A stretch of 29,246 nucleotides of DNA from Alteromonadaceae bacterium (lineage in GTDB: Bacteria > Pseudomonadota > Gammaproteobacteria > Pseudomonadales > Oleiphilaceae), in the NCBI GenBank assembly GCA_013393545.1, contig JABXHG010000121.1, forward strand, positions 1 to 29,246, written 5' to 3'. Shown here in pieces: positions 6,995-16,097 of the stretch. Below the pieces are notes generated by a model that was not told the DNA's origin, ran no database searches, and saw nothing but the letters and a program-made list of their open reading frames with translations. A program made the translations under genes and the position numbers. Numbering within the stretch: the stretch's first letter is position 1; the number at the start of each line of letters is the position of its first letter.

Positions 6995-8161
6995 TCATTT
7001 CTCAATGGCTCGATAACGCCACACCGCCAGCGCCAGCATGACGGCAGCAAACCCCAACAGGGCGCCCACTTCGGGCAGGGTATCGGCCACCGTGCCGTTA
7101 CGCAGCAGGATATCGAAAAAGCCGTTTAAGCCCCAGGCCATGGGAGAATAACTGCCGATGTGTTGCATGGCTTCGGGCATCAGGAAACTGGGCACCATCA
7201 CCCCGCCGAGGGCCGCCATGATAATGTTGCAAACGCCAGAGACAATAGTGGCCTGTTCGATGGTGGTAGCAAGCTGGGCAATCAGCAGGGCGTAGCAGAC
7301 TGCAGCCAGGCTGGCGGCCACCGACACCAGCACCAGGCCTTCGGGGTTTTCACCCAGTGTCAATCGGTCACCGCCAAGCAACGGGATGAGGTACAGGCCA
7401 ATCAGGAACAGCACCACCACCTGGATAAGGTTGACCACAAAAAACGGCACCACTTTGCCCGCCAGCAACGTCAGCGGTCCCACTCCCATACTGCGCAACC
7501 GCAGCAGGGTGCCCTGCTGTCGCTCATTAATCAGGGTGGTGGACAAAGGCACGGCGATAAAGAACATGGCAAACAGCAGCCAGGCGGGCACGTTCTGCTG
7601 CACCGACGACGGCATGGTTCCGCTGTCGCTGTACAGGGAACGGGTTTCCACGAGGTCCTCTCCCCGCGCTTCCAGACTGCTCTGCACCCCGGGCATGGAC
7701 GACAGGCGATAGCGCAGATACAACCGGTTTAGCAGCTCCATTATCCGGCCTTCCGCAACGCTGGCAAACACCGGCGAGGTGCCGGGTGAATACAGAATCT
7801 CCACCGGCGCCCGGCGTTCAATCAGTCGCTGATCAAAATCCGGTTTGATCCGCACCAGGAACTTCACCTCATCGTTCTGTGCGGCCGCCTGCATTTGCTG
7901 CCAGTTTGCGTCGGTTGCCAGCCGCCGCAAGGGTGACGTCTGTGCCAGATCCCGGGCAAAAGCCCGGCTCAGGCCGCTGTCGTCTTCGCTTAGCAAGTAG
8001 AAATCAAGTCGTACGTCCTTGTTGACCGCATACTGGTTCTGTAGGGCAAAGGTCATGATCAATACGAATACTGCGGGCATGACAAACAGCAGCAACAGCC
8101 CATGAGGGTCGCGTAACAGTAGCAGCAGTTCTTTGCGAATCAGCGCGTTTATTATCCGCAT
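6995..8161 (-). CDS. ABC-2 type exporter permease
   Basis: The 388-residue membrane protein begins with a cytoplasmic RKELLLLLRDPHG segment and one membrane helix (LLLLFVMPAVFVLIMTFAL). It then has a large extracytoplasmic region of about 140 residues and five more helices from about residue 190 to the end. NERQQGTLLRLRSMGV between the second and third helices is the coupling segment typical of ABC-2 permeases (YhhJ/YadH type). Start lies one base after the stop of the ATPase gene, so they form one transporter, probably a homodimeric permease with the ATPase dimer. It is inserted between apeQ and the ACP/apeR pair. An ABC exporter is not part of the core enterobacterial APE set, so it may move the finished pigment, its lipid carrier or the DAR product. 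Substrate is unknown. Confidence 0.88.
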   Translation of the reverse strand: MRIINALIRKELLLLLRDPHGLLLLFVMPAVFVLIMTFALQNQYAVNKDVRLDFYLLSEDDSGLSRAFARDLAQTSPLRRLATDANWQQMQAAAQNDEVKFLVRIKPDFDQRLIERRAPVEILYSPGTSPVFASVAEGRIMELLNRLYLRYRLSSMPGVQSSLEARGEDLVETRSLYSDSGTMPSSVQQNVPAWLLFAMFFIAVPLSTTLINERQQGTLLRLRSMGVGPLTLLAGKVVPFFVVNLIQVVVLFLIGLYLIPLLGGDRLTLGENPEGLVLVSVAASLAAVCYALLIAQLATTIEQATIVSGVCNIIMAALGGVMVPSFLMPEAMQHIGSYSPMAWGLNGFFDILLRNGTVADTLPEVGALLGFAAVMLALAVWRYRAIEK

Positions 8162-8162
8162 G

Positions 8163-8942
8163 TCAGTCCCTTAGATCACGGGTGGTCAGGTCCAGAAACA
8201 GGGACTCCAGGCTCGATCCCCGGCGGCGCGGAGCTTGCGGGGCCTCGGCCAGCAGCTCGGCCAGACTGCCGTCGCGCAAAACTCGACCGTGATCCATGAT
8301 CGCTACCCGGTCGCAAAGTTCCTCGACCTCTTCCATGTAGTGGGACGTGTAGATAATCGTGGTGCCGTCCTGTCCGAGCTGGCGAATGGTTTCAAGAATA
8401 AAATGCCGGGACTGGGGATCGATGCCCACGGTCGGCTCGTCGAGCAACAGCAGGCGGGGCTCATTCAGCAGGCCAATCGCCAGATTGAGCCGACGCTTGA
8501 GACCGCCAGACAGTTTGCCGGCGCGGCTGTTCAGGCGTTCCTGCAGACCGGTTTTGGCCACCGCTGCCTGAATACGGCCCTCGGTTTCCGCCTTCTGCAC
8601 ACCCTGAACGCCGGCAAAGAAGGTCAGGTTCTCGCGCACGGTCAGCGGGTTGTAAAAAGCGTATTCCTGAGGCACCAGTGCCAGCCGTACGGCAGCCCGA
8701 TTGGCCGGGTCTGCCCAGTCCCTGCCATCGACAAACAGGCAATCCGGCGGACAGGGAATCAGCCCGGCAAGAATCGACAGAAACGTGGTTTTACCGGCCC
8801 CGTTTGGTCCCAGCAGACCAAACAGCGAGCGTTCGGGCACGTCGAGATCGATTCCCCTGAGTACAGGAACCGACGACGAGTAGCCAAAGGCCAGCTGACG
8901 AACCGAAATCACTGACACGGGCGCTCCATCAACAGATCCCAC
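8163..8942 (-). CDS. ABC exporter ATP-binding protein
   Basis: The 259-residue nucleotide-binding subunit has all motifs: Walker A GPNGAGKT (45-52), Q-loop region LVPQEYAFY (about 89-97), signature LSGGLKRR (144-151), Walker B LLLLDEP (164-170) and switch His201 in YTSHYMEE. It is of the DrrA/CcmA-like exporter class. A GTG start at 8942 overlaps the end of apeQ by 14 bases; an internal GTG a few codons later is also possible. The permease follows after one base. It energises the adjacent ABC-2 permease at the inner membrane. Confidence 0.9.
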   Translation of the reverse strand: MGSVDGAPVSVISVRQLAFGYSSSVPVLRGIDLDVPERSLFGLLGPNGAGKTTFLSILAGLIPCPPDCLFVDGRDWADPANRAAVRLALVPQEYAFYNPLTVRENLTFFAGVQGVQKAETEGRIQAAVAKTGLQERLNSRAGKLSGGLKRRLNLAIGLLNEPRLLLLDEPTVGIDPQSRHFILETIRQLGQDGTTIIYTSHYMEEVEELCDRVAIMDHGRVLRDGSLAELLAEAPQAPRRRGSSLESLFLDLTTRDLRD

Positions 8943-9654
8943 CGTTGACGGACAACACCTGGCGGGTGATGTAGCCAGCGTCTTCCGACATCAGGAAGCC
9001 GACGGCGGCGGCAACTTCCTCGGGCTTGCCCAGACGTTGGGCGGGAATCATTTTGCGGGCCTCTTCGACCGGCAGTTCATCCACCATGTCGGTCTCAATC
9101 AGTCCCGGTGCCACACAATTAACAGTGATTTTGCGCTTGGCCAGCTCCAGTGCCAGTGCCTTGGTGGCACCGATAATACCCGCCTTGGCCGCACTGTAAT
9201 TGACCTGTCCCCGGTTCCCGATCAGTCCGGACACCGAAGACAGGGTCACTATACGACCGGGCTTGCGCCGGCGAACCATGGGCATGATCAGCGGGTTCAG
9301 CACATTGTAGAAGCCGTCCAGATTGGTGCGCATCACCAGATCCCAGTCTTCGCCAGGCATGGCGGGAAAGGCATTGTCCCGGGCCACGCCGGCATTGCAC
9401 ACCACCCCGTAGTAGGTGCCATGTGCTTCGATATCGGCTTCGAGCACGGCCGCCACCTGCTCCCTGTCGGCAATGTCGAATTGCAGAATGCGCGCCTGTT
9501 GTCCCAGCGCTTCAACTTCCTGTTTTACTTCCTGCGCCATCGCCGCTTCACGCCGGCAATGCAGGACAACATCAAAGCCGTCGCGAGCCAGCCGCAGCGC
9601 GGCGGCACGGCCAATGCCCCGGCTTGAGCCGGTGACCAGTACTGTGTCTGTCAT
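8929..9654 (-). CDS. apeQ: 3-oxoacyl-ACP reductase (ApeQ, FabG family)
   Basis: The 241-residue classical short-chain dehydrogenase has the NADP(H) motif TGSSRGIG (8-15), NAG at 87-89, and catalytic residues Asn111, Ser140, Tyr153 and Lys157 (YSAAK). It reduces the 3-oxoacyl-ACP formed by the ketosynthase after each malonyl extension. The ApeP dehydratase then removes water and keeps the double bond, so conjugation accumulates. The start ATG shares one base with the apeP stop (TGATG). The C terminus ends VLSVNGGIC, as in other FabG proteins. Order apeO-apeP-apeQ matches the aryl polyene pattern. Confidence 0.92.
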   Translation of the reverse strand: MTDTVLVTGSSRGIGRAAALRLARDGFDVVLHCRREAAMAQEVKQEVEALGQQARILQFDIADREQVAAVLEADIEAHGTYYGVVCNAGVARDNAFPAMPGEDWDLVMRTNLDGFYNVLNPLIMPMVRRRKPGRIVTLSSVSGLIGNRGQVNYSAAKAGIIGATKALALELAKRKITVNCVAPGLIETDMVDELPVEEARKMIPAQRLGKPEEVAAAVGFLMSEDAGYITRQVLSVNGGIC

Positions 9655-10124
9655 CAGGGTTCTCCGTAAGGATCTCGGGAATCGTCCGGCTCATATATGG
9701 TCAGGCGGGCGTTGGCCCGGAATGCCTCGCCTTCAGGCGGCCGGCACGTCAAAGTGGCTTCGAGCATCAACAACCCGCCATTCGCCTCACCCAGGCGCTG
9801 TACCCGCACACGGAGCTCGCTGCCGGGCACGAACGCCGGGCCCTGCGTCTGGTATTTGCGTGTGCCGGCCAGAAACCCGATGCGCGCCCGGGTCCCCGGC
9901 TCTCTGCCAACCCCCATGAAGGCTGCAGCCGTTTGCGCCATGTATTCCAGCCCGACCCAGGATGGCACCTGGCCCCGGGTCAGAAACAGGTTGTCGCCGG
10001 TGATAAAGGCCCGGGACTCCAGCCAGTCATCGCCATAGCCGGTGATCTGATCCAGCAAACTCATGGCGCCTCGGTGGGGCACCAACTGTTCGATGGTCGG
10101 TAAGGTTTTAGTCGTGCCGGGCAT
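9654..10124 (-). CDS. apeP: 3-hydroxyacyl-ACP dehydratase (ApeP, hotdog)
   Basis: About 156 residues from the ATG at 10124; a GTG at 10148 would add eight and overlap apeO by 14 bases. QLVPHRGAMSLLDQI carries the catalytic-type His near residue 17, and WVGLEYMAQTAAAF is the following central helix with an acidic residue, both typical of the ApeP hotdog family. It dehydrates 3-hydroxyacyl-ACP to the trans-2-enoyl form without later reduction, which yields the conjugated polyene. GAGGA lies about 14 bases before the ATG, which is distant, so the start is not settled. It sits between apeO and apeQ, which share the reaction cycle. Confidence 0.88.
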   Translation of the reverse strand: MPGTTKTLPTIEQLVPHRGAMSLLDQITGYGDDWLESRAFITGDNLFLTRGQVPSWVGLEYMAQTAAAFMGVGREPGTRARIGFLAGTRKYQTQGPAFVPGSELRVRVQRLGEANGGLLMLEATLTCRPPEGEAFRANARLTIYEPDDSRDPYGEP

Positions 10125-10134
10125 GATCGAAGCG

Positions 10135-11304
10135 TCAGTCCTCGGCACTGAGAATCAGGGCAATGTTATTGCCGCCGAAGGCGAAGGAATTACTCAGAAC
10201 ATGTCGGGGGGCGCCGGACAGGGCCTCTCCGGCCTGTACCAGATGCAGCGGTGGCAGCTGCTCGTCGGTTTGCGCATCCCACCAGTGGGCAGGCAGGCGC
10301 CCGTTTCCGGTCAGCGTCAGCCAGCAGAAAGCCGCCTCAAGGGCACCGGCGGCACCCAGGGTATGGCCGGTTAACGGTTTGGTGGAACTGCAGGGTGTGG
10401 TGGCTGGGAATAAACCGGCAACCGCTTTGCTCTCCATTGCGTCGTTTTGCGGCGTTGCCGTTCCGTGCAGGTTAATGTAACCAATGGACGCTGGAGCAAG
10501 TGTGGCATCCGCCAGCGCCGATTCTATTGCTCGCCGGGCGCCCTCGCCTTCCGGGTGCGGCGCCGAAATATGATGCGCATCGGAGCTTTCACCCACACCC
10601 GCCAGGCGTACCGGCCCGCGTTCGTGAGACAGGATAAACAGGCTGGCCGCCTCACCAATGTTAATGCCATCGCGATTGCGGCTCATGGGGTTACAAATCT
10701 GGTTACTGACCGAGTCCAGCGCACCGAAGCCATTCACCGTCAGCTGGCATAGCGTGTCTACGCCCCCGCAAATCACCGCATCGCACACACCGCATTCGAG
10801 CAGGCGCCGGGCACTGGCGAGCGCCTTCGCACTGGACGAGCAAGCAGTGGAAATGGTGGTGGCCGGCCCGGCCAGCCCCAGGTGTTCCGCCAGAAACTGC
10901 GCCGGTGCGCCAATTTCCTGCATGCGATAGTGGTACCAGGCAGGCAATCCTTCAGGCTGTTCTTCGGCAAATGCCCGCTCGGCATCGCCGATACCGGAGG
11001 TACTTGTGCCAAGCACCACACCAATGCGGTGGGCCGGGAAAGTCTGATGCAACCGATCCAGATCTGGTTGTATCTGTTCAAGCGCTTTCAGCAGCAGGCG
11101 GTTATTCCGGCTTCCGTTATCACCGGCCAACTCGGGCAGCTCGGTGTCAATCACTCCAAGCGGAAGCGTTTGTCCCGGGCTATACGCATCGGTAAAGGTC
11201 AACGGCGTTTGTTCGCCGGCCAAAAGGTTGTCGGCCACCTCGTCCGTGGTTGCTCCCAACGCACAGATAACCGCAGGTTTGTGCAGATACACGGGGGCAG
11301 TCAT
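10135..11304 (-). CDS. apeO: Polyene ketosynthase (ApeO)
   Basis: This 389-residue KAS II-type enzyme has Cys155 in STACSSSAKAL, His280 in NLHGTATPQND and Lys309/His314 in KPLTGHTLGAAG, so it should be active. The N-terminal PAVICALGATTDEV and C-terminal NSFAFGGNNIALIL are typical. In aryl polyene synthesis ApeO pairs with the chain-length-factor-like ApeC and condenses malonyl-ACP repeatedly on the aryl starter. The partner here is at the far end of the operon (23155-23952), as in the enterobacterial locus. The start overlaps the stop of the DUF3261 lipoprotein gene (ATGA). Confidence 0.92.
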   Translation of the reverse strand: MTAPVYLHKPAVICALGATTDEVADNLLAGEQTPLTFTDAYSPGQTLPLGVIDTELPELAGDNGSRNNRLLLKALEQIQPDLDRLHQTFPAHRIGVVLGTSTSGIGDAERAFAEEQPEGLPAWYHYRMQEIGAPAQFLAEHLGLAGPATTISTACSSSAKALASARRLLECGVCDAVICGGVDTLCQLTVNGFGALDSVSNQICNPMSRNRDGINIGEAASLFILSHERGPVRLAGVGESSDAHHISAPHPEGEGARRAIESALADATLAPASIGYINLHGTATPQNDAMESKAVAGLFPATTPCSSTKPLTGHTLGAAGALEAAFCWLTLTGNGRLPAHWWDAQTDEQLPPLHLVQAGEALSGAPRHVLSNSFAFGGNNIALILSAED

Positions 11305-11924
11305 TGTCCCGCCTCATGGTTGTTGTCCGGCCCCGTATCGGCCGCGACATCCTTGATTTTCAGGGTTTCGATGGTCATCACCAGGCCCATGCGGTGATGG
11401 GTAATGGCCAGACTGGAACCGGCCTCGGGGCCATCAAAATTGGCGCCGTACTCTACCATTACCATCAATTCATCCTCAAGATGAAGGCTGCGATGCTCGC
11501 TACCGCCGGTAAATCGCCAAGGTTTGTGGTAGGCCTGTTGCAGCGCCGGTTCCGGCCAGTAAGCCAGCTGCAGCTGCGATAACAGCCAGCGGGCGGGAAT
11601 ATCACGCTCCACTTTGTCGCTTTGCCAGTGCCGCAGTTCATTGCCTTCGTGGACAATGTCCAGTAACCGCTGCCCGGTCAGGGTAAACCCGGTCATTCGT
11701 GTTTGCCTGGGAGTGAAGCTGGCCACCACAATCAAGTGATGTTCCCTGCCATCCATTGCCAGTGTCATCCGCTGGTTCATTTGAACCGACAGGCCACTGC
11801 TGCCGGGAGCCAGCAGGGGCGGCGTTGCCGGCGACGGACTCAGCCCCAGGGTCTGGCAGCCGGCCAGGCCGGCCATCGCCAACCACAGCAACAGATAGCG
11901 GAAGACCGCGGTCCGATCAGGCAC
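11301..11924 (-). CDS. apeN: DUF3261 outer-envelope lipoprotein (ApeN-like)
   Basis: The protein has a lipoprotein signal, LLLWLAMAGLAGC, with the acylated Cys at residue 23 when read from the GTG at 11924. That GTG overlaps the stop of the FAD enzyme gene by eight bases. A longer reading from 11966 would put 14 extra polar residues before the signal and was rejected. The mature part has DUF3261-type segments: MTLTGQRLLDI-like FTLTGQRLLDIVHEG, WLLSQLQLAYWPEPALQQAY, and an acidic C-terminal half. Proteins of this family sit with LolA-like and MMPL genes in APE loci and are thought to take part in placing the pigment in the outer membrane. Sorting seems outward because no Asp follows the Cys (next residue is Gln). 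Confidence 0.85.
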   Translation of the reverse strand: MPDRTAVFRYLLLWLAMAGLAGCQTLGLSPSPATPPLLAPGSSGLSVQMNQRMTLAMDGREHHLIVVASFTPRQTRMTGFTLTGQRLLDIVHEGNELRHWQSDKVERDIPARWLLSQLQLAYWPEPALQQAYHKPWRFTGGSEHRSLHLEDELMVMVEYGANFDGPEAGSSLAITHHRMGLVMTIETLKIKDVAADTGPDNNHEAGQ

Positions 11925-13152
11925 GGCACAACTCGGCCAGTGTGGCCAGTCGTCGCCGGCTTTCACCCACGTACGGGTTTTTGGTATCCCAAGCGTAGCC
12001 AGCCAGTATGGAGGAAATCATCTGCTTGACCGAATCCGAAGGGTTCTCGGCGAACACCACATCCTGGAAACTGCCTTCATACCAGGCCTCAACATAAGTC
12101 CGGAAGGTATTCACGCCGGTCATCAGCGGTTCGGCATAATCGCTCTGCCAATCAACCGTCTCGCCAGTGAACTGGCGGTGCAGGGTCGAGGCCGCGAGGC
12201 TGGCGGATTTCATGGCAATGGTCACACCCGAAGAAAACACCGGGTCGAGAAACTCTGCCGCGTTGCCCAGCAACGCATAGTTGTTGCCGGCCAGGTGCTT
12301 CACATTGCAGGAATAGCCGCGTATCTGCCGCGCCGGCGTGTCCCATTCGGCATTGGCCAACAGATCGGACAGGTTCGGGTCTTCCCCGACGATCTCCTGC
12401 AGCACCTGCGTGGGTTCGCCTTCGCGGCTCTCAATAAATTCCGGCCGTGCAACAACACCCAGGGAACACCGGCCATTGGCAAACGGAATCAGCCAGAACC
12501 AGACATCATGGTGCCTGGGGTGCACGGTGATCAGGATTTTTTCACGGTCATGACGGGGGTGGTCGATGTTGTCCTGTACATGGGTAAACAGCGACATACG
12601 CACCGGGAATTCGGACGGTGTTTCCAGATCCAGCAAACGCGGCAGAACGCGGCCAAAGCCACTGGCGTCGAGGACAAAGTTTGCATTTGCCTGGTACTCG
12701 TCGCCGGTATCCGTGCGCACCTTCAAACGGGGGCGATCACCGGTGAAATCCGCTTCGGTGATTTCATGGCCATAATGGATATCGGCGCCCTGCTTTTCCG
12801 CTTCCTGGGCCAGAATGTGATCAAAACTGGCACGCTGAACCTGGAACGTGGTGCCCCAGCCGGGAGAAAACTTTTCCCGGAAATCAAACGCCGAGTTCTT
12901 GCCGTTAAAATGGAAAGCCGCTCCGTTCTTGTACTGGAAGCCGCCTTGTTCAACCGCTTCCACCATGCCCGCTTCCTCCAGAAACTCCATGCACTGGGGG
13001 AGCAGGCTCTCACCGATGGAAAAGCGAGGAAAATGCTGCTTCTCCAGAATGGTGACCGGATAGCCATGCTTACGTAGCAAGGCAGCGGCAACCGCGCCGG
13101 AAGGGCCCGCGCCAATAATAATGATATCCGTGTCCAGATCCTTTGTGCTCAA
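11917..13152 (-). CDS. FAD-dependent halogenase/oxygenase-like enzyme
   Basis: Read from a TTG at 13152 the protein has 411 residues. The TTG shares a TTGA overlap with the apeM stop and has AGGAGA about eight bases upstream; the longer reading from 13191 lacks this. The Rossmann motif GAGPSG is at 14-19, FSIGESLLP at 45-52, DASGFGRVLPR at 162-172 and WFWLIP at 218-223. The last is close to the GWxWxIP signature of flavin-dependent halogenases but with Val-Trp in place of Gly-Trp. FQYKNGAAF (Lys75) aligns by eye with the lysine region of phenolic-substrate halogenases. Xanthomonadins carry bromine and some flexirubins chlorine, so an aryl halogenase is plausible. A ring hydroxylase or a polyene-chain oxidoreductase of the same fold cannot be excluded. 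Confidence 0.8.
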   Translation of the reverse strand: MSTKDLDTDIIIIGAGPSGAVAAALLRKHGYPVTILEKQHFPRFSIGESLLPQCMEFLEEAGMVEAVEQGGFQYKNGAAFHFNGKNSAFDFREKFSPGWGTTFQVQRASFDHILAQEAEKQGADIHYGHEITEADFTGDRPRLKVRTDTGDEYQANANFVLDASGFGRVLPRLLDLETPSEFPVRMSLFTHVQDNIDHPRHDREKILITVHPRHHDVWFWLIPFANGRCSLGVVARPEFIESREGEPTQVLQEIVGEDPNLSDLLANAEWDTPARQIRGYSCNVKHLAGNNYALLGNAAEFLDPVFSSGVTIAMKSASLAASTLHRQFTGETVDWQSDYAEPLMTGVNTFRTYVEAWYEGSFQDVVFAENPSDSVKQMISSILAGYAWDTKNPYVGESRRRLATLAELCRA

Positions 13153-15482
13153 CGCTGTGTTCTCCTCTGAATAACAAACGCAATCAACCACGCCAGTGCA
13201 ATGCCCGGCAAAACCGTTATACCGTAATGGTGTAACACCGGTGTTTCACTCAACGCCAACAAACCAAACGCCAGTAACGAAGTCACTGCCGAGAGTGTAA
13301 CCGCCTCCCATGCGTGGGCCTGCCCGTTGCTTTCCCTGACAAAAATGCCGATATCCAGCCCGATGCCCAGAATCAGCAGGGTCGCCAGCAAATTGAACAG
13401 ATTCAGCGGCTGCCCCAGTGCCGATAATAAGCCCAGGGTCACCGCGGTTGCCAGTGCCGGGGGCAGGATAACCCGCCAACACTGGCCACGATAGCGCACA
13501 ATCAACACCAGCAGCACCAGACCATAGGCGAGCCCGAGCCACTTACCCAGAGTGCCCCGGTAATCACCGAGCAGTGTCGAGGTCTGCGCCACCCGGTCAA
13601 TAAACCGGACACCCTGAAGCTCAGCGGCCAGGTGTTCCAGCTGTCCGTACACCTCCGGACCGGCGACCTGGCCAAGCAAAATCATCGAGGCGGGCGGCTG
13701 CTGACCTTCGACCTCCAGCCACAGGGGCGACAACAACTTGCTTACTTCTGTCTGCGCCAACGCCCCCGGGGTAAGCCATTGAGCGGCCTGACGCTCGAAC
13801 CTGGCCCGGCTTTGCTCCGCCAGTTTTGCAGGCATGCCCAGGCTGTCGAATAGCTGTGCTGGCAGCCCGGCCTGATACACTTCGGTATCAACCAATGCCC
13901 GGTTTTGGCGCTGGCTTTGCACCGACGGCACTAAAGACGACGCAGCCCGATAGCCGTGTAACTGACCATTGGCCACCAACCCATCAAGCGCCAGCCGGGC
14001 CTGCTCCTCGCGCTCAAGCACCTCCTGGGCCGAGGTACCTTCCACCAGCAAAAAACGCGCGCTGCCCGAATTCTGGCTCAGCCTCTGGACGACTTGCTCC
14101 TGTGCTACCAGGGACGGCGGCGAAGACTGCAGGGCCGATAAACGGTCGTCAAAATTCAAGCTTGGCAAACCGGCGATGGCAACCAGCGTGAGCACCATCA
14201 CAACAGCCCATAAGGCCGGCCGCCAGCGGGCCAAGGCCCGCAGCCCCGAGGCCAGCGGCGCAGTTCTTTCCGCCCTCGCCAACTTTGGCCCTATCAAAGG
14301 AAACCACAGTACAACTGTCAACCAGGCACCCAGCAGCCCGGCGGCAGAAAACACCGCGATCTGCTGAAGGCCCGGGAACGGCGTCATTGCCTGGGCGCCG
14401 TAAGCCAGGCAACTGGACAACACGCCCAGAGTGATACCCGGCAGGATTGGCCCGATCCGGCGGCTGGCGGCATGGTCCCGCGCATAACACAGGTAGTGAA
14501 ACGCGTAATCGATGGAGACCCCCACCAGGCTGGCGCCAAATGCCAATGTTACAAGGTGCACACGCCCAAACGCCATCAGTGCCACGGATAATGCCACCAA
14601 CAACCCGACGGCAACACTGACCACGGGCAAAACCAGGTAGGGTAACGAGCGAAACTGCCAGGCCAGCAATGCAATGATGGCCAGCAACGACCCCAGGCCG
14701 ATGGTGGAGAGTTCGCCGCGCGCCTGCTCGGCGCCGGCGGCGGCATGAAACACCAGCCCTGAGCGCAGCCAGTCTGTGGCCACATCTGATTCTTGCACCA
14801 GCTGGCCGGCGTCCTCGACGGCGTCCAGCACCCTTGTCTGGGTCGTCTGATCAAAAGCATCGCCATCAAAGGTGGCAGTAATGACCCGATAGTGTCGGTT
14901 ATTCTCACGAGCATACAATCCATGCTCATCCAGCGAAAAACCGCGACCCGGCTCGAGGCTTTCCAGCCAATGACCCAGCAAATTCAGTGGGTCGTCAACA
15001 ACCGATGCCGGGCGCGGTCCAGCCATTGGACTGACCAGCGCCCGGGCCGCCCGGGACACGAGGGGGGCGGTATCGCCGGCCGCCAGCCGGTCAGCAACTG
15101 GCTGGGGCAATAACTGGTAACGGTAGGGATAATAGGCATCGGCCAGCGCCGACAGCGCGCCGGCCTCCGGGCGGGTGTCTACCGAGCGAAACGCCGCTGA
15201 AGCCTGCAAGCGCTGGGCAACCTCGTCGGTCAGGATTTGCAGGGTCTGGCGCTCGGCGTGCTCACCACCGATCAGCAACAACACCCGGTTGGCCACGGTC
15301 CCGTCAAGACGCTTCATGGCCCGTTCGACCACCGGCTGTTGCTTGTCTTGCGGCAGCAGCGCGAGAATGCTGGTATCAAAGGCACTGGCAGACAGGCGCG
15401 GCAGCAGCTGAAACACCAGAAAGGCCAGCACAAGCGCCCAGCCAAGAGCCAGCCAGCGTGTTGGTGGACGGAACCTGGTCAC
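13149..15482 (-). CDS. apeM: MMPL/RND-family lipid exporter (ApeM)
   Basis: The 777-residue protein has the classic layout of an MMPL exporter. One N-terminal membrane helix (about 9-28) is followed by a large periplasmic domain and a block of five to six helices (about 255-430, including GVSIDYAFHYLCYARDH). A second periplasmic domain (about 440-635) and a final helix block (LLILGIGLDIGIFV and following) complete it. The acidic residues in the GVSIDYAF and GIGLDIGIF helices are the expected proton-relay sites. It should pull the aryl polyene lipid out of the inner membrane, with the LolA-like protein upstream and the DUF3261 lipoprotein downstream as partners. GTG start three bases after the apeL stop. 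Confidence 0.9.
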   Translation of the reverse strand: MTRFRPPTRWLALGWALVLAFLVFQLLPRLSASAFDTSILALLPQDKQQPVVERAMKRLDGTVANRVLLLIGGEHAERQTLQILTDEVAQRLQASAAFRSVDTRPEAGALSALADAYYPYRYQLLPQPVADRLAAGDTAPLVSRAARALVSPMAGPRPASVVDDPLNLLGHWLESLEPGRGFSLDEHGLYARENNRHYRVITATFDGDAFDQTTQTRVLDAVEDAGQLVQESDVATDWLRSGLVFHAAAGAEQARGELSTIGLGSLLAIIALLAWQFRSLPYLVLPVVSVAVGLLVALSVALMAFGRVHLVTLAFGASLVGVSIDYAFHYLCYARDHAASRRIGPILPGITLGVLSSCLAYGAQAMTPFPGLQQIAVFSAAGLLGAWLTVVLWFPLIGPKLARAERTAPLASGLRALARWRPALWAVVMVLTLVAIAGLPSLNFDDRLSALQSSPPSLVAQEQVVQRLSQNSGSARFLLVEGTSAQEVLEREEQARLALDGLVANGQLHGYRAASSLVPSVQSQRQNRALVDTEVYQAGLPAQLFDSLGMPAKLAEQSRARFERQAAQWLTPGALAQTEVSKLLSPLWLEVEGQQPPASMILLGQVAGPEVYGQLEHLAAELQGVRFIDRVAQTSTLLGDYRGTLGKWLGLAYGLVLLVLIVRYRGQCWRVILPPALATAVTLGLLSALGQPLNLFNLLATLLILGIGLDIGIFVRESNGQAHAWEAVTLSAVTSLLAFGLLALSETPVLHHYGITVLPGIALAWLIAFVIQRRTQR

Positions 15483-15485
15483 GGA

Positions 15486-16097
15486 TCAGCGGGCTTTTAC
15501 ATCGTTAAGGCGGATTTCGGTCCGGTCGCCGTTGGTCTCTTCCAGCACCAGCGTATTGAGATGGTCCTCGCCCCGGAGTTCCACCACCCGCAGCCGGGAA
15601 CCCAATAACTCATCCCGGGGAGTCAATTCAAAGCGCCAGGGCGACGACTCCTGCAATGTGCGCACGGAAAAGCGCTCGGACAACGCCTGCCAGTCACCGC
15701 CAAAAATGGCAAAGAACACCTCGCTGATGGCACGGGTCATGGGCTGGTCGTCCACATCCATGCGCATCACCACCTCGCCGTCCTGTTCTTCCACAATCTC
15801 ATCGGCACGGATTTTCAGCAAGGTGGGCACCGGCTTGCGAATATCCCAGACCAGCCCTGTGTCGGCGTCGAATTCAAACCGGCCACTGGAATCCAGCGTG
15901 GTATCCAGATCGGCGATGTATTTGCCCTGCTCAAACCGGCCGGCCAGCGATTGCACGCTGGTTTGTTCACCCAGCAGGTTCTGCAAATCCGCCAGCGGAT
16001 TTTCCCGGGGCTCCGAGGCCGTGGCGACGGGCACCATCAAGGCCATCGATAGCAGCAAGGCCACCAGCGCCGTGAACACTGCTCCCAAACGTTTCAT
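15486..16097 (-). CDS. apeL: LolA-like periplasmic carrier (ApeL)
   Basis: The protein has 203 residues and a Sec signal, MKRLGAVFTALVALLLSMAL, with a likely cut after ATA near residue 27. The mature domain resembles the LolA half-barrel (FEFDADTGLVWDIRKPVPT is the fatty-molecule-binding lip region). The ATG at 16097 forms an ATGA overlap with the thioesterase stop and has AGGGGA seven bases upstream, which is better than the TTG two codons earlier. It probably ferries the hydrophobic pigment lipid across the periplasm from ApeM to the outer membrane. Confidence 0.88.
   Translation of the reverse strand: MKRLGAVFTALVALLLSMALMVPVATASEPRENPLADLQNLLGEQTSVQSLAGRFEQGKYIADLDTTLDSSGRFEFDADTGLVWDIRKPVPTLLKIRADEIVEEQDGEVVMRMDVDDQPMTRAISEVFFAIFGGDWQALSERFSVRTLQESSPWRFELTPRDELLGSRLRVVELRGEDHLNTLVLEETNGDRTEIRLNDVKAR

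Noticed and set aside
12178..13077. 299-codon open frame antisense to the FAD enzyme gene
   Set aside because: Shadow frame; the opposite strand carries intact Rossmann and halogenase-like motifs.
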